Notes under the pieces: generated by a model
What the model was told of the DNA's origin: nothing
Databases searched by the model: none
The model's input: only the letters and a program-made list of their open reading frames with translations
Translations under genes and position numbers: made by a program
Assembly: GCA_023091665.1 (NCBI GenBank)
Contig: JALJCQ010000021.1
Location: 124,001-188,000 of the forward strand
Length of the DNA stretch: 64,000 bases
DNA from: Pythium myriotylum
Lineage: Eukaryota; Oomycota; Peronosporomycetes; Pythiales; Pythiaceae
Reading direction: 5' to 3'
Shown: positions 50,308 through 59,542 of the stretch, one piece after another
How the letters are laid out: every line of letters begins with the position of its first letter
Numbering within the stretch: position 1 is the first letter of the stretch

Positions 50308-51563
50308 CTAGGGCCCGAGACGCACCCGGATGGTCTTGAGCACGACGTTGCGCCGCGGCTTCTTGGTCACGGCCACCTTGATGGCGTGGAAGCCTCCGCC
50401 CACGGCTGCCGCACTACCTCCTCTTGCTCCTGCTCCTGCTGCTCCTGCTCCAGCTCCTCCAGCTCCTGCTGACGCCCCGACCGCCGACACCGTCGCCGAC
50501 TGCGCGTCGCCCTTGTTCTTCTCGCGCAGCTCGCGCGCCGCGGCCGACGCGTCGTTGGCGCAGTCGACGCAGCGGCAGTGCGGGCCGCAGCCGAGTCCGT
50601 TCTGGAAGCACTCGCAGTACTTCTTGAGGCACTTGGACTTTTTGCAGCGGCAGCCGCGCAGCACGACCGAGCTCGACTTTTCCGGCAGCAACTGGAAAAA
50701 GCCCGAGGCCGCGCCGCCGCTCGCCGCCGCGTACGAGAACGCGCGCGGGTCGTTGAGCAGGTACGACGTGATGGCCTCGAGCCGCTGCTCGCTGCTCGCG
50801 CGCGCGTTCTTGCAGTTGTCGCACGAGCACCCGTCGTGGCAGTAGCCGCGCGTGCTGAAGCAGACGCAGTACCTACAACAAGCATACCCCCCATATTCAG
50901 CCATCTCTCTCTTTCTCTCATCCTCTCGCCCACGCACATCTTGAGACAGCCCGTCTTGCAGCCGCAGCAGGACGTCGACGCGACGCTCGTGTCCTGGATC
51001 TGCTGCGCGTGGCGTCGCAGCGCCTGCGCACGCTTCTCTTCTCGCTCGTCCTCCTTGCTCGTCTCCTTGGCCGCGTGCTCGTCGGTCGTCGCGCGTCGCC
51101 GCTTCGCGTCGCTCGGCCAGTACGCGTCCAGCAGCCGCGCGCGCTCGATCGCCGCCACGCCCACGGGCGGCGCATACGCGCGGCGGTAGCGGCGCTCGAG
51201 CAGCGCCACGAGCATGTCGAGCCACGCCACGTTCTCGCGCGCGCGCTGCTCGGCCTCGTCAAGGGCGCTCGTCGTCTCTTGCTCCACGAGCTGCTCGGCG
51301 CTCTGCTGCTTGCGCTTGAGCCCCGCGAGCGCCGTCGGCGGCCGCGCGAAGCGGCTCACGTACGCGGGGGGCGCGCGGTTGCTGTCGATCGTCTGCAGCG
51401 CGCGGCGCGGCGCAAAGTCAGCCGACGTACTGACTTTGCGCGCGTCTAGCGCCGGCGGCAGCGCGCCGATCGCGCTGGTTGTCGCGCGGTTGCGCGCGGG
51501 AGACGCGTCTTTGTGCGTGGTGGCGGCGGCGGCGGCGCGCGTGGCGTGCGGAGAGCGCAGCAT
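50308..51563 (-). CDS. CXC-domain (tesmin/TSO1/LIN54-like) DNA-binding protein, two exons
   Basis: A spliced gene: exon 1 51563-50938, intron 50937-50873 (65 bp, GTGCGT...TTGTTGTAG), exon 2 50872-50308; 396 aa. The intron splits a Met codon and restores the first CXC domain: CCGCKTGCLKM from exon 1 and YCVCFSTRGYCHDGCSCDNC from exon 2 (about residues 199-231). The second CXC domain, GCRCKKSKCLKKYCECFQNG and on (about 282-313), follows a linker with DPRAF, like the conserved RNPxAF of this family. These paired Cys-rich domains bind zinc and DNA, as in LIN54 of the DREAM cell-cycle complex. The N-terminal region is Ala/Arg-rich; the tail is Gly/Ala-rich and ends in basic residues. Nuclear regulator by inference. 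Confidence 0.9.
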
Positions 51564-52482
51564 GCGGCGGAAGAGCAGCGAGAGCGGGCGGCGGATTTGG
51601 AACTGGTGAAGTTGCCGCGCGTGATGGGATGGGAACGGGGGAAATGATGAAATGTAGAGAAATGAATTGTGATATTTAGAGAGTAGAATCCAAACGAGGG
51701 CGCGAACGAGGAGAGTACAGTTGGGATTAGGTAAAGTACGAAAAGCGAGGAGTGGGTTTGCTTCAGGCAGTACATGATTGAGATGGCTACACTGTTGGCC
51801 CACCACCGCAGGCTCAAACCCACTGGGCCGTGGGGGCGGTGGCCTGGATCCAGCTCTTGGCGTACGAGACCTTGGAGTAGACGCCGGGGTAGTAAGGATC
51901 CCCGCAGCCGTAGCCCCAGGAGATGACGCCGGCAAGCACGTCTTGCCCGTTCTGCGAGAGCACGAGTGGCCCGCCCGAGTCGCCTCGGCACGCGTCCTTG
52001 CCATTCGCACCGGCACAGAACATGCTTGGGGTGATTGCAACGCTTGAATAGTCCGCCTTGCAGGTGGCATCCGTTAATACGGGTACCAATGCATACTGCA
52101 ATACGGCCGGAAAGCTGTTGCTCGGGGCGACGGACCCCCAACCCATGACCAATGCGTACTGACCAACGAAGGTCTCCGAGTCGGCTGAGTAGAGATTGAT
52201 TGGCGCAAACTTGGAGGGCGAGGCGAGCTCGAAGATCGCGTAGTCGTTGGCGCTCACCTTTGAGACGTAGTTTGGGTGCTGCGTGCGTTTCGTGACACGG
52301 ATGCGCTCGCCGTCGCTGGATCCAAATTTGTACATTGAGCCAATGGAGACATATGCGCTGGTGGGTCCGAGATCGCACTGGGCGGCTGTGAGCACGTGCG
52401 TGGGGGAGATGAGAGTGCCGCCGCAGAAGGATTCACCTGAGGAGGTGCTGCGCACACCGACCATGTAGGTCTTGGCAGCAAT

Positions 52483-53544
52483 TATATTGCGAGTTTCATT
52501 CGAAGTTTCCAGGCGAGGTTGATTCATCCTCGCAAACCTAAACACGAACAAACACGCGCAGCCTCCACTGAGTGAGAACTATCATCACAAAACAGAGGTT
52601 TTCAGTCTCCCAAGTTGCCGATGGCGTACACCCAAAGCTCCAGTATGAGAGAAGCCCCCGCTTCCGGCACAGCGACGAACAACGCTCGTGCCCATCGAAG
52701 CCGCGGCACGCACGCACCAATCCAGTCACCCCCCACTGCCATGAGAGAGTCTACGGCGACAGATCTCGCTGGTCTTACGCCACTGGCGTCACCGTCATCG
52801 ACCAACATGAGTTCCCGAACGAGATCAACGCCACCATCTGCTCGAAGATCACCGTATCCACAGCGCCTTCGAACACCTCCGCAAGCGATCTCACTCGCGC
52901 CAAGTCCTATCGGGGGCGGTGGATCTGCGCGACCGCACTCGTTATCACCACCAGCACGTGGAACGCCACAGCAACTGCAACAAGGCATCCGGAATCAGTA
53001 CCAAGTGTACGTCCGCCCACTTGTGAAGCTCTTTATCAACCAGCGCGAAGCGTCTGGTGATGTCCTGCCTGACTTTGTTGCAAGTGGGTCTTCATTTGAC
53101 GACATCATGCAGGTTCTATGGGAGCAGTTCGGTGACAAGGTCAAGTGTCGTGCGGTGCGAGATGGCGGTGAGTGGGAGATGCATCCCAAGTCACGGGATG
53201 ACTGGCACTACTTCTTCCAGTTCAAGACCACCACACACATCCCGAGACCCGACAACGACTGGCACCGCTGGCTCGTGCGACACAGGAATGAGCAGATGGC
53301 GTGGTGTTGCTCCGCCATCACTGCGGGCGCTTTGGTGCTGGTTCACGTGTCTTGAGAGCTTCGTTTCACTTGTGCAGCTCCTTGCCAACAAATCTCGGTA
53401 TTTGATTGGTCGAATCCCTGTTTCAATTTTGTCCAATAGACATGCGTTTCGCATTGTTTTGACCAATCAAAACGCGTTGGTGTGTTTCGATCCTTTGTGC
53501 CAATCTCGCCAGTCCGACAAATTTGGCTGAAACTGACAATATTT
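52483..53544. mobile_element. TIR-type DNA element inserted in the trypsin-like gene
   Basis: The inserted segment has imperfect inverted ends. The left reads TATATTGCGAGTTTCA and the right (reverse complement) AATATTGTCAGTTTCA. Further inside, GGCGAGGTTG and GGCGAGATTG match about 25-35 bp from each end. The exact boundary and target duplication are unclear because the target AATATT is itself palindromic. No DDE transposase signature is visible, so it is probably a non-autonomous element of unknown superfamily. Confidence 0.65.
52615..53355 (+). CDS. ORF inside the TIR element, unknown product
   Basis: A 246-codon ORF covers most of the insertion. The first ~120 residues are Ser/Pro/Thr/Arg-rich and of low complexity. 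The second half looks like a folded domain (YVRPLVKLFINQREASGDVL, SFDDIMQVLWEQFGDKV, DDWHYFFQFKTTTHIPRPDN, WHRWLVRHRNEQMAW). I do not recognise it. It may be the N-terminal part of a transposase or a captured host exon. Confidence 0.45.
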   Translation: MPMAYTQSSSMREAPASGTATNNARAHRSRGTHAPIQSPPTAMRESTATDLAGLTPLASPSSTNMSSRTRSTPPSARRSPYPQRLRTPPQAISLAPSPIGGGGSARPHSLSPPARGTPQQLQQGIRNQYQVYVRPLVKLFINQREASGDVLPDFVASGSSFDDIMQVLWEQFGDKVKCRAVRDGGEWEMHPKSRDDWHYFFQFKTTTHIPRPDNDWHRWLVRHRNEQMAWCCSAITAGALVLVHVS

Positions 53545-53992
53545 CCTCCAACAATGAGCTCGCGGGTGGTGGTGTTGGCCTGGACGTCGCCGTTTGCGAG
53601 GGCTGCGCTGGCCACGAGAAGAGTAGTGAGGATCTTCATGCTTTTGAGGAAAGCTCTGCAGGGTTGTTGGCGAATTGAGGAGTGAGAGCCTCGATATCCC
53701 GGGTTGCCACCTCCGACAGCCATGCCCATGAGGTTGGTCGCCTGGGCAGGACCCTCTCAATTTAGAAAAAAAAAAAAAATCGCTTGATTCAACCAAATGC
53801 TCTTTATGTCAAGTGAAAGAACTCTTTAACTGGCCTTCCACTTCACGCCGATCCACAGTATTCCTCAACTTGAGTGCACACAGTATTTAATCTGCACAAC
53901 AAGGTCATTACGTTTCAGTCAGTCATCTGGGCCTCAATCATACGATCAATGGAAACTGAAGTCAGCATTTCTGGTAGGGATCGTTTTAAACG

Positions 53993-54035
53993 TGTTGTGC
54001 TCATTGAGCACAACAGCTTGAGCACTGCTCAAGCT
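53993..54035. repeat. Two abutting perfect palindromes with 1-nt centres
   Basis: 53993-54015 has arms of 11 nt (TGTTGTGCTCA) around a T. 54015-54035 has arms of 10 nt (AGCTTGAGCA) around a C. They share base 54015. Just before them lies CGTTT-T-AAACG. Confidence 0.95.
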
Positions 54036-54145
54036 TGGGAGAAACCGTAGAAGGTTCCAACGCACTGGATTGTGGCTTCTTTGTCTCCGAAACGCTTTGC
54101 GTAAGAAGTGGCAGGTCGCGTTCCCAGGTCAATGGACAACGACGG

Positions 54146-54240
54146 AATTCAACCCTTCATCAAAATGAAGGGTTGAATTTGATCTTCTAAGATAGAACAA
54201 TGGCAATGAAGTCATTGCCATTGTTCTATCTTAGAAGATC
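54146..54240. repeat. Two adjacent perfect palindromes, 15+4+15 and 29+2+29
   Basis: The first, 54146-54179, has 15-nt arms around CAAA. The second, 54181-54240, has 29-nt perfect arms (54181-54209 and 54212-54240) around AG. One base separates the two. Confidence 0.95.
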
Positions 54241-54721
54241 TAGAACACCTTTATCAGTTCGGATAGAGTACTATTAGCTATGGGCCAAGGCGAGCCACTG
54301 CTTCTTTCTGAAGTCCTGCACGAGAGTGCACGGCAACGATTCCCGGTAAACTTCGGCACCGATGAGAGCAGGGTGGAAAATACCGGTGTACCTTTCCGTA
54401 CGCTGGTGCAGTTTGTTCACGAGCAACTGTTGAGAGCATCTCCACCGGTTGAGTCAAAATTTCAGACCATCTCCAGTTGACAAAAGGAATTGTCTCTTTT
54501 CTGTTGAAATTGGAGTCTATTGTGCTAGTACAACTTCGTCAAGAACGATACAAAGCTATACAGTACACATGCAAAATGCAAGGGAATGCCCCTGGGTCTA
54601 TTGGAGAGTGGAAGCCTGCCACTGGAAAAGTTCACCAGTATGTACGTAAGGAGTTGAGGTAGTGCGCTCCACTTCGGGCGTTCGGGTGGATGCAACGTCT
54701 GGACGCCGCGCTAGGAGTCCA

Positions 54722-55075
54722 TGTTGGGAAGCACACTCAGCGCTGCCCGATAGGAGTGCATACTACATATTCTGCATGAGACACTGCCACCAGTGCGAAC
54801 ATTCTCATGGCAAAGGCCAGGTGGGTTCAGAGTGGTCCAGCACGTGAGTGCTGTTCCGACTCGCACTGAGTGTGGTTGAAGTGACGCATGAGTGTGCGTC
54901 ACGTGCATATTGAGTGAAGGTTGGTTATCAACCTGGGTTGACAACCTCAAGGGGAAACATAGCAGACAGAGAACGCAAGGAAGACCAACTAGCGGCATCA
55001 AGTTGATGCCTGGCGTAACCTATCTAATATGATCACTCTTCCATTAGCAAAGGACTACGCAAGTGATATTCATCA
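54722..55075 (+). repeat. 5' LTR of Copia family 2
   Basis: 354 bp. It contains the hairpin GTGACGCA/TGCGTCAC, which is broken by one C-to-T difference in the 3' LTR. Confidence 0.94.
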
Positions 55076-55087
55076 GGTTATGAGCCC
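55076..55087 (+). promoter_or_regulatory. Primer-binding site pairing to the initiator tRNA-Met anticodon arm
   Basis: GGTTATGAGCCC directly follows the LTR. It is the complement of the anticodon stem-loop GGGCTCATAACC of initiator tRNA-Met rather than of a tRNA 3' end, the half-tRNA priming known for Drosophila copia. The ATG at 55080 inside it is the likely Gag start. Confidence 0.8.
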
Positions 55088-56534
55088 AAGTGGCTTCTCG
55101 GGAGGGTCAATGAAGAAACCTGACGATCGGCTCGGCACGGACAATAACTTCCATTGGGAGTTTAACATGAGGATGACGCTCGCTCGCAAGGGGTTGATCG
55201 ACCACATCTCGGTCGTGAAGCAAGAGGGCGAGATCACTGAGGCCTGGCGGCTTGGTGACATGAAGGCATTCGCCATCATCGCTCAAGGTGTCGAACTGGA
55301 GCATCAGACCAAGATTAGGGCGGCTTCAACGGCGAAGCAAGCATGGGACGTACTTAAGGAGTACTACAACCGGTCCAGTCTGCAGAATCGGGTGCAGTTA
55401 ACGCGCCGACTGCATGACTTCAAGATGGAAGCAGGCCAGACCATGGCTGCTCACATTGACCGATTCGATGAGCTCGTCACCGCCATGGAGGCGGTTGGAG
55501 ATGGGTTGAATGGGGCCCGCCAGTTGGTGATCCTCCTCGGTAGCTTACCGAGTGAGTACGATACCATCGTGGCGATCATCGAAAACGCCCGTGACCTGAG
55601 CCTTGAAGAGGTCAAAGAGAAGTTGTTGAAGGCGTATGAAAAGGTTGAGAAGGCTGAGACCGAGGAGGCGGCGTTCAGAGCGCGCCAGGTCGAACAAAAG
55701 GGGGCAAAGAAAGCGCGTAAGGGCAGCCGCAAGAAGAAACAGCAAGGGCAATTCAACGGCGAGTGCTACTCTTGTGGCAAGCGTGGCCACAAGCAGGTAG
55801 ACTGCAAGAAGGCAAACAGCGACGAGGTGCTGTTTTCGGCTGGAAGTGGGCCCAGCCACGGGTGGCTGGTCGACAGTGGTGCGTCATCGCACATGTCGCC
55901 CCACAGGGAGGATTTCGTGACATATCGAAAGCTGGAGGAGGCAATTGGTGTCACTATCGCGGACGGTGCTGTCGTGAAAGCTGTGGGTGTTGGAAACATC
56001 CGTGTCACCGGTTATCAAGGCAAGCACGCGTTGCACATTCCGGTGCTAGACCGTCGGCTTATTTCTGTGCCACGTATCACGGCACGTGGACTGGCTGTGA
56101 AGTTTGGTGCAAACTACTGCTGGTTCCTACGGGGGAGCGAGACCATTTTGAAGATTCCGAAGGTTGGGAATGTATACCAGCTACACTCGGACCCTGAGCG
56201 CGCGCTTATTGTGGAACTTGGCGGCGTGCCAACACAGTGGGAGCTGTGGCATGCGCGAGTGGGCCACGCCTCTGACGCGCGCTACGACCAGACCCAGGTG
56301 GTTGTGCACGGCCTGCCGGTTCTGAAGAGGACCACCGGTGGCCTTTGCTCGGGCTGTATGAAAGGCAAGCAGACTGTGACAAAGTTTCCCCACACCAAAC
56401 GACAGGTGAAGACGAGTGAGTTGCTTGAGCTCGTGCACAGCGACTTGATGGGTCCTATCAAGAACCCATCGTCGGGTGGCGCTAAGTACATCCTGCTCTT
56501 TGTGGACGACTACTCTAGATACGTGGTAGCCTAA
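55080..56534 (+). CDS. Copia 2 Gag-protease-integrase N-half
   Basis: The ORF is open from 55029 in the LTR; the ATG at 55080 (MSPSGFSGGSMKKP) is the first outside it. The Gag core (WEFNMRMTLARKGL, AWDVLKEYYNRSSLQNR) is followed by a basic stretch, the knuckle CYSCGKRGHKQVDC, protease LVDSGASSHMSPH, pre-integrase LWHARVGHAS ... CSGCMKGK, and the start of the integrase core (LVHSDLMGPI, LFVDDYSRYVVA). It stops at a TAA at 56532-56534 exactly where Tyr is expected in other Copia elements, so one base change probably inactivated it. Confidence 0.9.
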   Translation: MSPSGFSGGSMKKPDDRLGTDNNFHWEFNMRMTLARKGLIDHISVVKQEGEITEAWRLGDMKAFAIIAQGVELEHQTKIRAASTAKQAWDVLKEYYNRSSLQNRVQLTRRLHDFKMEAGQTMAAHIDRFDELVTAMEAVGDGLNGARQLVILLGSLPSEYDTIVAIIENARDLSLEEVKEKLLKAYEKVEKAETEEAAFRARQVEQKGAKKARKGSRKKKQQGQFNGECYSCGKRGHKQVDCKKANSDEVLFSAGSGPSHGWLVDSGASSHMSPHREDFVTYRKLEEAIGVTIADGAVVKAVGVGNIRVTGYQGKHALHIPVLDRRLISVPRITARGLAVKFGANYCWFLRGSETILKIPKVGNVYQLHSDPERALIVELGGVPTQWELWHARVGHASDARYDQTQVVVHGLPVLKRTTGGLCSGCMKGKQTVTKFPHTKRQVKTSELLELVHSDLMGPIKNPSSGGAKYILLFVDDYSRYVVA

Positions 56535-56537
56535 TTC

Positions 56538-57272
56538 TTGAAGAAAAAGAGCGAGGTAGCGGAGCGCTTCCGTGAGTACAAGGCACTCATGGAGAACCAG
56601 TTTGGCTGCAAGATCAAGACGATTCGAACCGATAATGGTACTGAGTTCGTGAATAAGGTGTTCGACGGCATCTGTCGCTCCGGGGGCATAGTTCATCAAC
56701 GTACGACGCCGTACAGTCCGCAGCAGAATGGATTGGCAGAGAGGATGAATTGCACGGTGGTGGAGATGGCGAGGAGCATGTTGCGCTACAAGTGCGTTGA
56801 TAAAAAGTGGTGGGCAGAAGCGGTCAGCACTGCGGTCTACTTACTGAACCGCCTAGTGACCTCTGCTGACCCGGACATGACACCGTACGAGAAGTGCTTT
56901 GGCCAGCGACCGAACCTAAACCATATTAGAGTGTTTGGTTCGATGGGGTTTGCTCACGTTGACAAAGAAAAACGCAGCAAGCTCGATGCCAAGAGCTACC
57001 GGTGCATGATGATTGGGTACTCCGAGCAAGCAAAGGCTTATCGCGTGGTGGACCTTGAGACAGGGATAGTCATGTTGAGCCGCTCGCTGGCTCTTGATGA
57101 GCGCGAGGTGGACGGACTGTACAGTGACCAGTCGCTCACAAACGTCCAGTACATTGTGTGGAAGGATGTTGACGAGTGCGACGTGGTTGACGAACCGACA
57201 AGCCGCAACGATGTGGACATGGAGGAGCGCATGTCGGACAGCGGTGACGGGAACAGCGGAGGCGGGCAGTAG
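56538..57272 (+). CDS. Copia 2 integrase C-half
   Basis: Continues in the same frame directly after the TAA. Catalytic-core motifs are IRTDNGTEFVN and SPQQNGLAERMN, then MTPYEKCFGQRPNLNHIRVF and the integrase C-terminal SKLDAKSYRCMMIGY. It ends in an acidic linker where the frame is lost near 57260. Confidence 0.88.
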   Translation: MKKKSEVAERFREYKALMENQFGCKIKTIRTDNGTEFVNKVFDGICRSGGIVHQRTTPYSPQQNGLAERMNCTVVEMARSMLRYKCVDKKWWAEAVSTAVYLLNRLVTSADPDMTPYEKCFGQRPNLNHIRVFGSMGFAHVDKEKRSKLDAKSYRCMMIGYSEQAKAYRVVDLETGIVMLSRSLALDEREVDGLYSDQSLTNVQYIVWKDVDECDVVDEPTSRNDVDMEERMSDSGDGNSGGGQ

Positions 57273-57273
57273 C

Positions 57274-59181
57274 TCAACCGTAATCCCACCGCCAGTGATG
57301 CACGAGTCGCCTGCACTGCCAGGCACTGAGCCGATGCCTATTGTACAGGGCTCGCATGACCAGAATGCAATGGTTTTTCGACCAACAAGTAATTACCGGG
57401 CTAGCAACAGGTTCCAGTCCACCATGACGCTGCGTGACCGTGATGAGCCGCTGCAGATCGAGGCCGAACGCCCTACTGAGCGAAGCCTCGTGCTTTACGA
57501 CCACGACGACGGCAGGACTGACGGTCCTCGCGCCAAGCGACCGCGCCAAGAGGAGGAGGTGGAGTATAGCTTTGTCTCGGCGGCGGCAATTGGTTCGGAC
57601 GTGCCGGCTACGTATAAGGAAGCGACAACAGGGCACGAGCGTAAGCAGTGGGAGCTTGCAATCCTAGACGAGATTGACGCCCACGCTCGCAACGGAACAT
57701 GGAATTTTGTATCACGACGAGGTGACATGAGGGTGATTGGCTCCAAGTGGGTGTTTAGCAAGAAATGAAACGAGAAGGGAGAAGTCGTGCGATATAAAGG
57801 ACGGCTCGTGGCCCAGGGATGCCGCCAACAATTTGGCGTGAACTACTTTGAGACATACTCCCCGGTGGCGAACATCAACTCGATTCGCGTGCTGCTCGCG
57901 GTTTGTTGTGCCCGAGGGTACACAGTGTGGCAGTTCGACGTGGACACGGCTTTCCTCTACGGTGTTCTAAAGGAGCAAGTGTTCATGGAGATTCCAGAGG
58001 GTGTGGACGCGCCAGAAGGCACAGTGTGTGTGCTCCGCAAGTCCTTGTACGGACTCAAGCAAGCTTCTCACGTTTGGAATCAGACCATACATCGTGTTCT
58101 AACCGAGCTTGGCTTTGAGCCATCGAGTGTAGACTCGTGCATCTATGTGCGACGCACTGGGACCGATCTCGTGTATCTTTGCCTGTATGTTGACGACATG
58201 CTGATCGCTGCAGCGGACGTGGCGATGGTTAACGCGATCAAGACCAGCTTACTGCAGCACTTTCGTCTCCAAGAGTTGGGGCAGGCAAAGTTTGTGCTCG
58301 GTATGGAGCTTAAACAGAACGTTGTTAAGCGGACCCTGGCGATCAATCAGACGCAGTACATCATGGAGGTGGCGATGCGATTCAACCAAATTGATGCTCG
58401 TGCGTTCTACAACCCGTGTGATACTAGCACCAAGTTGTCAACGCGCGACTCCGCGACATCGGGCGAGAAGAAAGATGCGATGTCGCGCCGGCCGTACCGA
58501 TCGTTGATCGGCTGCTTGCTCTACATCAGCACGTGCACGCGGCCAGATGTGGCTTATGCAGTGGTTCACCTGAGTCGGTTCATCGAAAACTTTGGCGAGG
58601 CACATTGGAAGGCTGCAATTAGGGTGTTGCGGTACCTTTATACGACACGCCGGATTGGACTTGTTTACGGCATGTCGGCCAATCCAGACGTCCTGGTGGC
58701 GTTCAGCGATGCGGATTGGGCGTCAAGCCTCGACGACCGTCGGTCGGTTTCGGGTGTGGTGATTGTGCTGAATGGGGCTGCAGTTGTCTACAAATGCAAA
58801 TATCAACGGACCGTCGCTTTGAGCTCAACAGAGGCAGAGTACATGGCACTCAGTCTGTGCGCCCAAGAGGTTGTGTGGACTCGGGCACTGCTGAGCGACC
58901 TCGGCGTCGAGCAGCGCAACGCGACCGTGGTCTATGAAGACAACCAAGGGGCGATCGCTCTTGCGAATAACGTTGGCTACAGCGGGCGCGCCAAGCACGT
59001 TGAGATTCGTCACCACTTTGTGCGGGAGAAGATCCAGGACAAGACACTAGTGCTTCGCTACGTCGAGACGGCCAAGCAAGTTGCTGATATCTTGACTAAG
59101 GCCGTTGCGCCGAAGCAGTTCGAGCTGCTTCGGCACGGCATGTTAGTGCGCGAGCCAGAAGCTGTCGGGCTCACTGATTGA
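57274..59181 (+). CDS. Copia 2 reverse transcriptase-RNase H
   Basis: After the frameshift the linker (PPPVMHESPALPG onward) leads to the RT. A TGA at 57766-57768 interrupts WVFSKK*NEKGEVVRYKGRL, where an Arg codon (CGA) is likely ancestral. RT motifs are VAQGCRQQFGVNYFETYSP, WQFDVDTAFLYGVL, SLYGLKQASHVW and the active site LYVDDMLIAA. RNase H shows FSDADWASSLDDRRSVSG, SSTEAEYMALSLCAQEVVW and YEDNQGAIALAN. The ORF ends 8 bp before the 3' LTR, with a short purine tract (GAGTGGGAG) between. Confidence 0.9.
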
Positions 59182-59188
59182 GTGGGAG

Positions 59189-59542
59189 TGTTGGGAAGCA
59201 CACTCAGCGCTGCCCGACAGGAGTGCATACTACATATTCTGCATGAGACACTGCCACCAGTGCGAACATTCTCATGGCAAAGGCCAGGTGGGTTCAGAGT
59301 GGTCCAGCACGTGAGTGCTGTTCCGACTCGCACTGAGTGTGGTTGAAGTGACGCATGAGTGTGTGTCACGTGCATATTGAGTGAAGGTTGGTTACCAACC
59401 TGGGTTGACAACCTCAAGGGGAAACATAGCAGACAGAGAACGCAAGGAAGACCAACTAGCGGCATCAAGTTGATGCCTGGCGTAACCTATCTAATATGAT
59501 CACTCTTCCATTAGCAAAGGACTACGCAAGTGATATTCATCA
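59189..59542 (+). repeat. 3' LTR of Copia family 2
   Basis: 354 bp; differs from the 5' LTR by T/C at three sites. Followed by the target duplication GTCCA. Confidence 0.94.

Larger units (their letters stand above)
51814..53639 (-). pseudogene. Trypsin-like (glucanase-inhibitor-type) gene split by a 1.06-kb insertion
   Basis: The N-terminal piece starts at the ATG at 53639 with a signal peptide (MKILTTLLVASAALA) and the activation-type motif RELIVGGN. It stops being protease-like at about 53540. The rest resumes at about 52480 with AAKTYMVGVRS and runs to 51814, ending TAPTAQWV. In the second piece the catalytic His is Gln (LTAAQCDL), Asp is kept (NDYAIFEL) and Ser is kept (RGDSGGP). S1-fold proteins that lack catalysis are known in Phytophthora as glucanase inhibitor proteins, which block host endoglucanases. 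As sequenced, the signal peptide is separated from the body, so no secreted product is expected. An initiator-like CTCACTCCTCAATTC lies just upstream. Confidence 0.85.
53640..54721. other. Gene-free region with a palindrome cluster
   Basis: No gene is supported between the split protease gene and the Copia 2 LTR. The region has an A13 run near 53767 and four palindromes within 250 bp (53993-54240). Confidence 0.5.
54722..59542 (+). mobile_element. Copia LTR retrotransposon, family 2
   Basis: The 4,821-bp element has 354-bp LTRs (54722-55075, 59189-59542) starting TGTTGGG and ending TTCATCA, and the target duplication GTCCA (54717-54721, 59543-59547). The LTRs differ at three positions, all C/T, about 99% identical. 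One polyprotein gag-protease-integrase-RT-RNase H is interrupted by a TAA at 56532, a frameshift near 57260 and a TGA at 57766. Unrelated in LTR sequence to Copia family 1. Confidence 0.95.

Noticed and set aside
639..53544. The 1-kb gap in the trypsin-like gene at 52.5-53.5 kb considered as a long intron like the short ones elsewhere.
   Set aside because: The coding-strand 3' end of the gap is ...ATATAATT before GCTGCC, with no AG acceptor, and the ends form inverted repeats; other introns in the window are only 58-76 bp.
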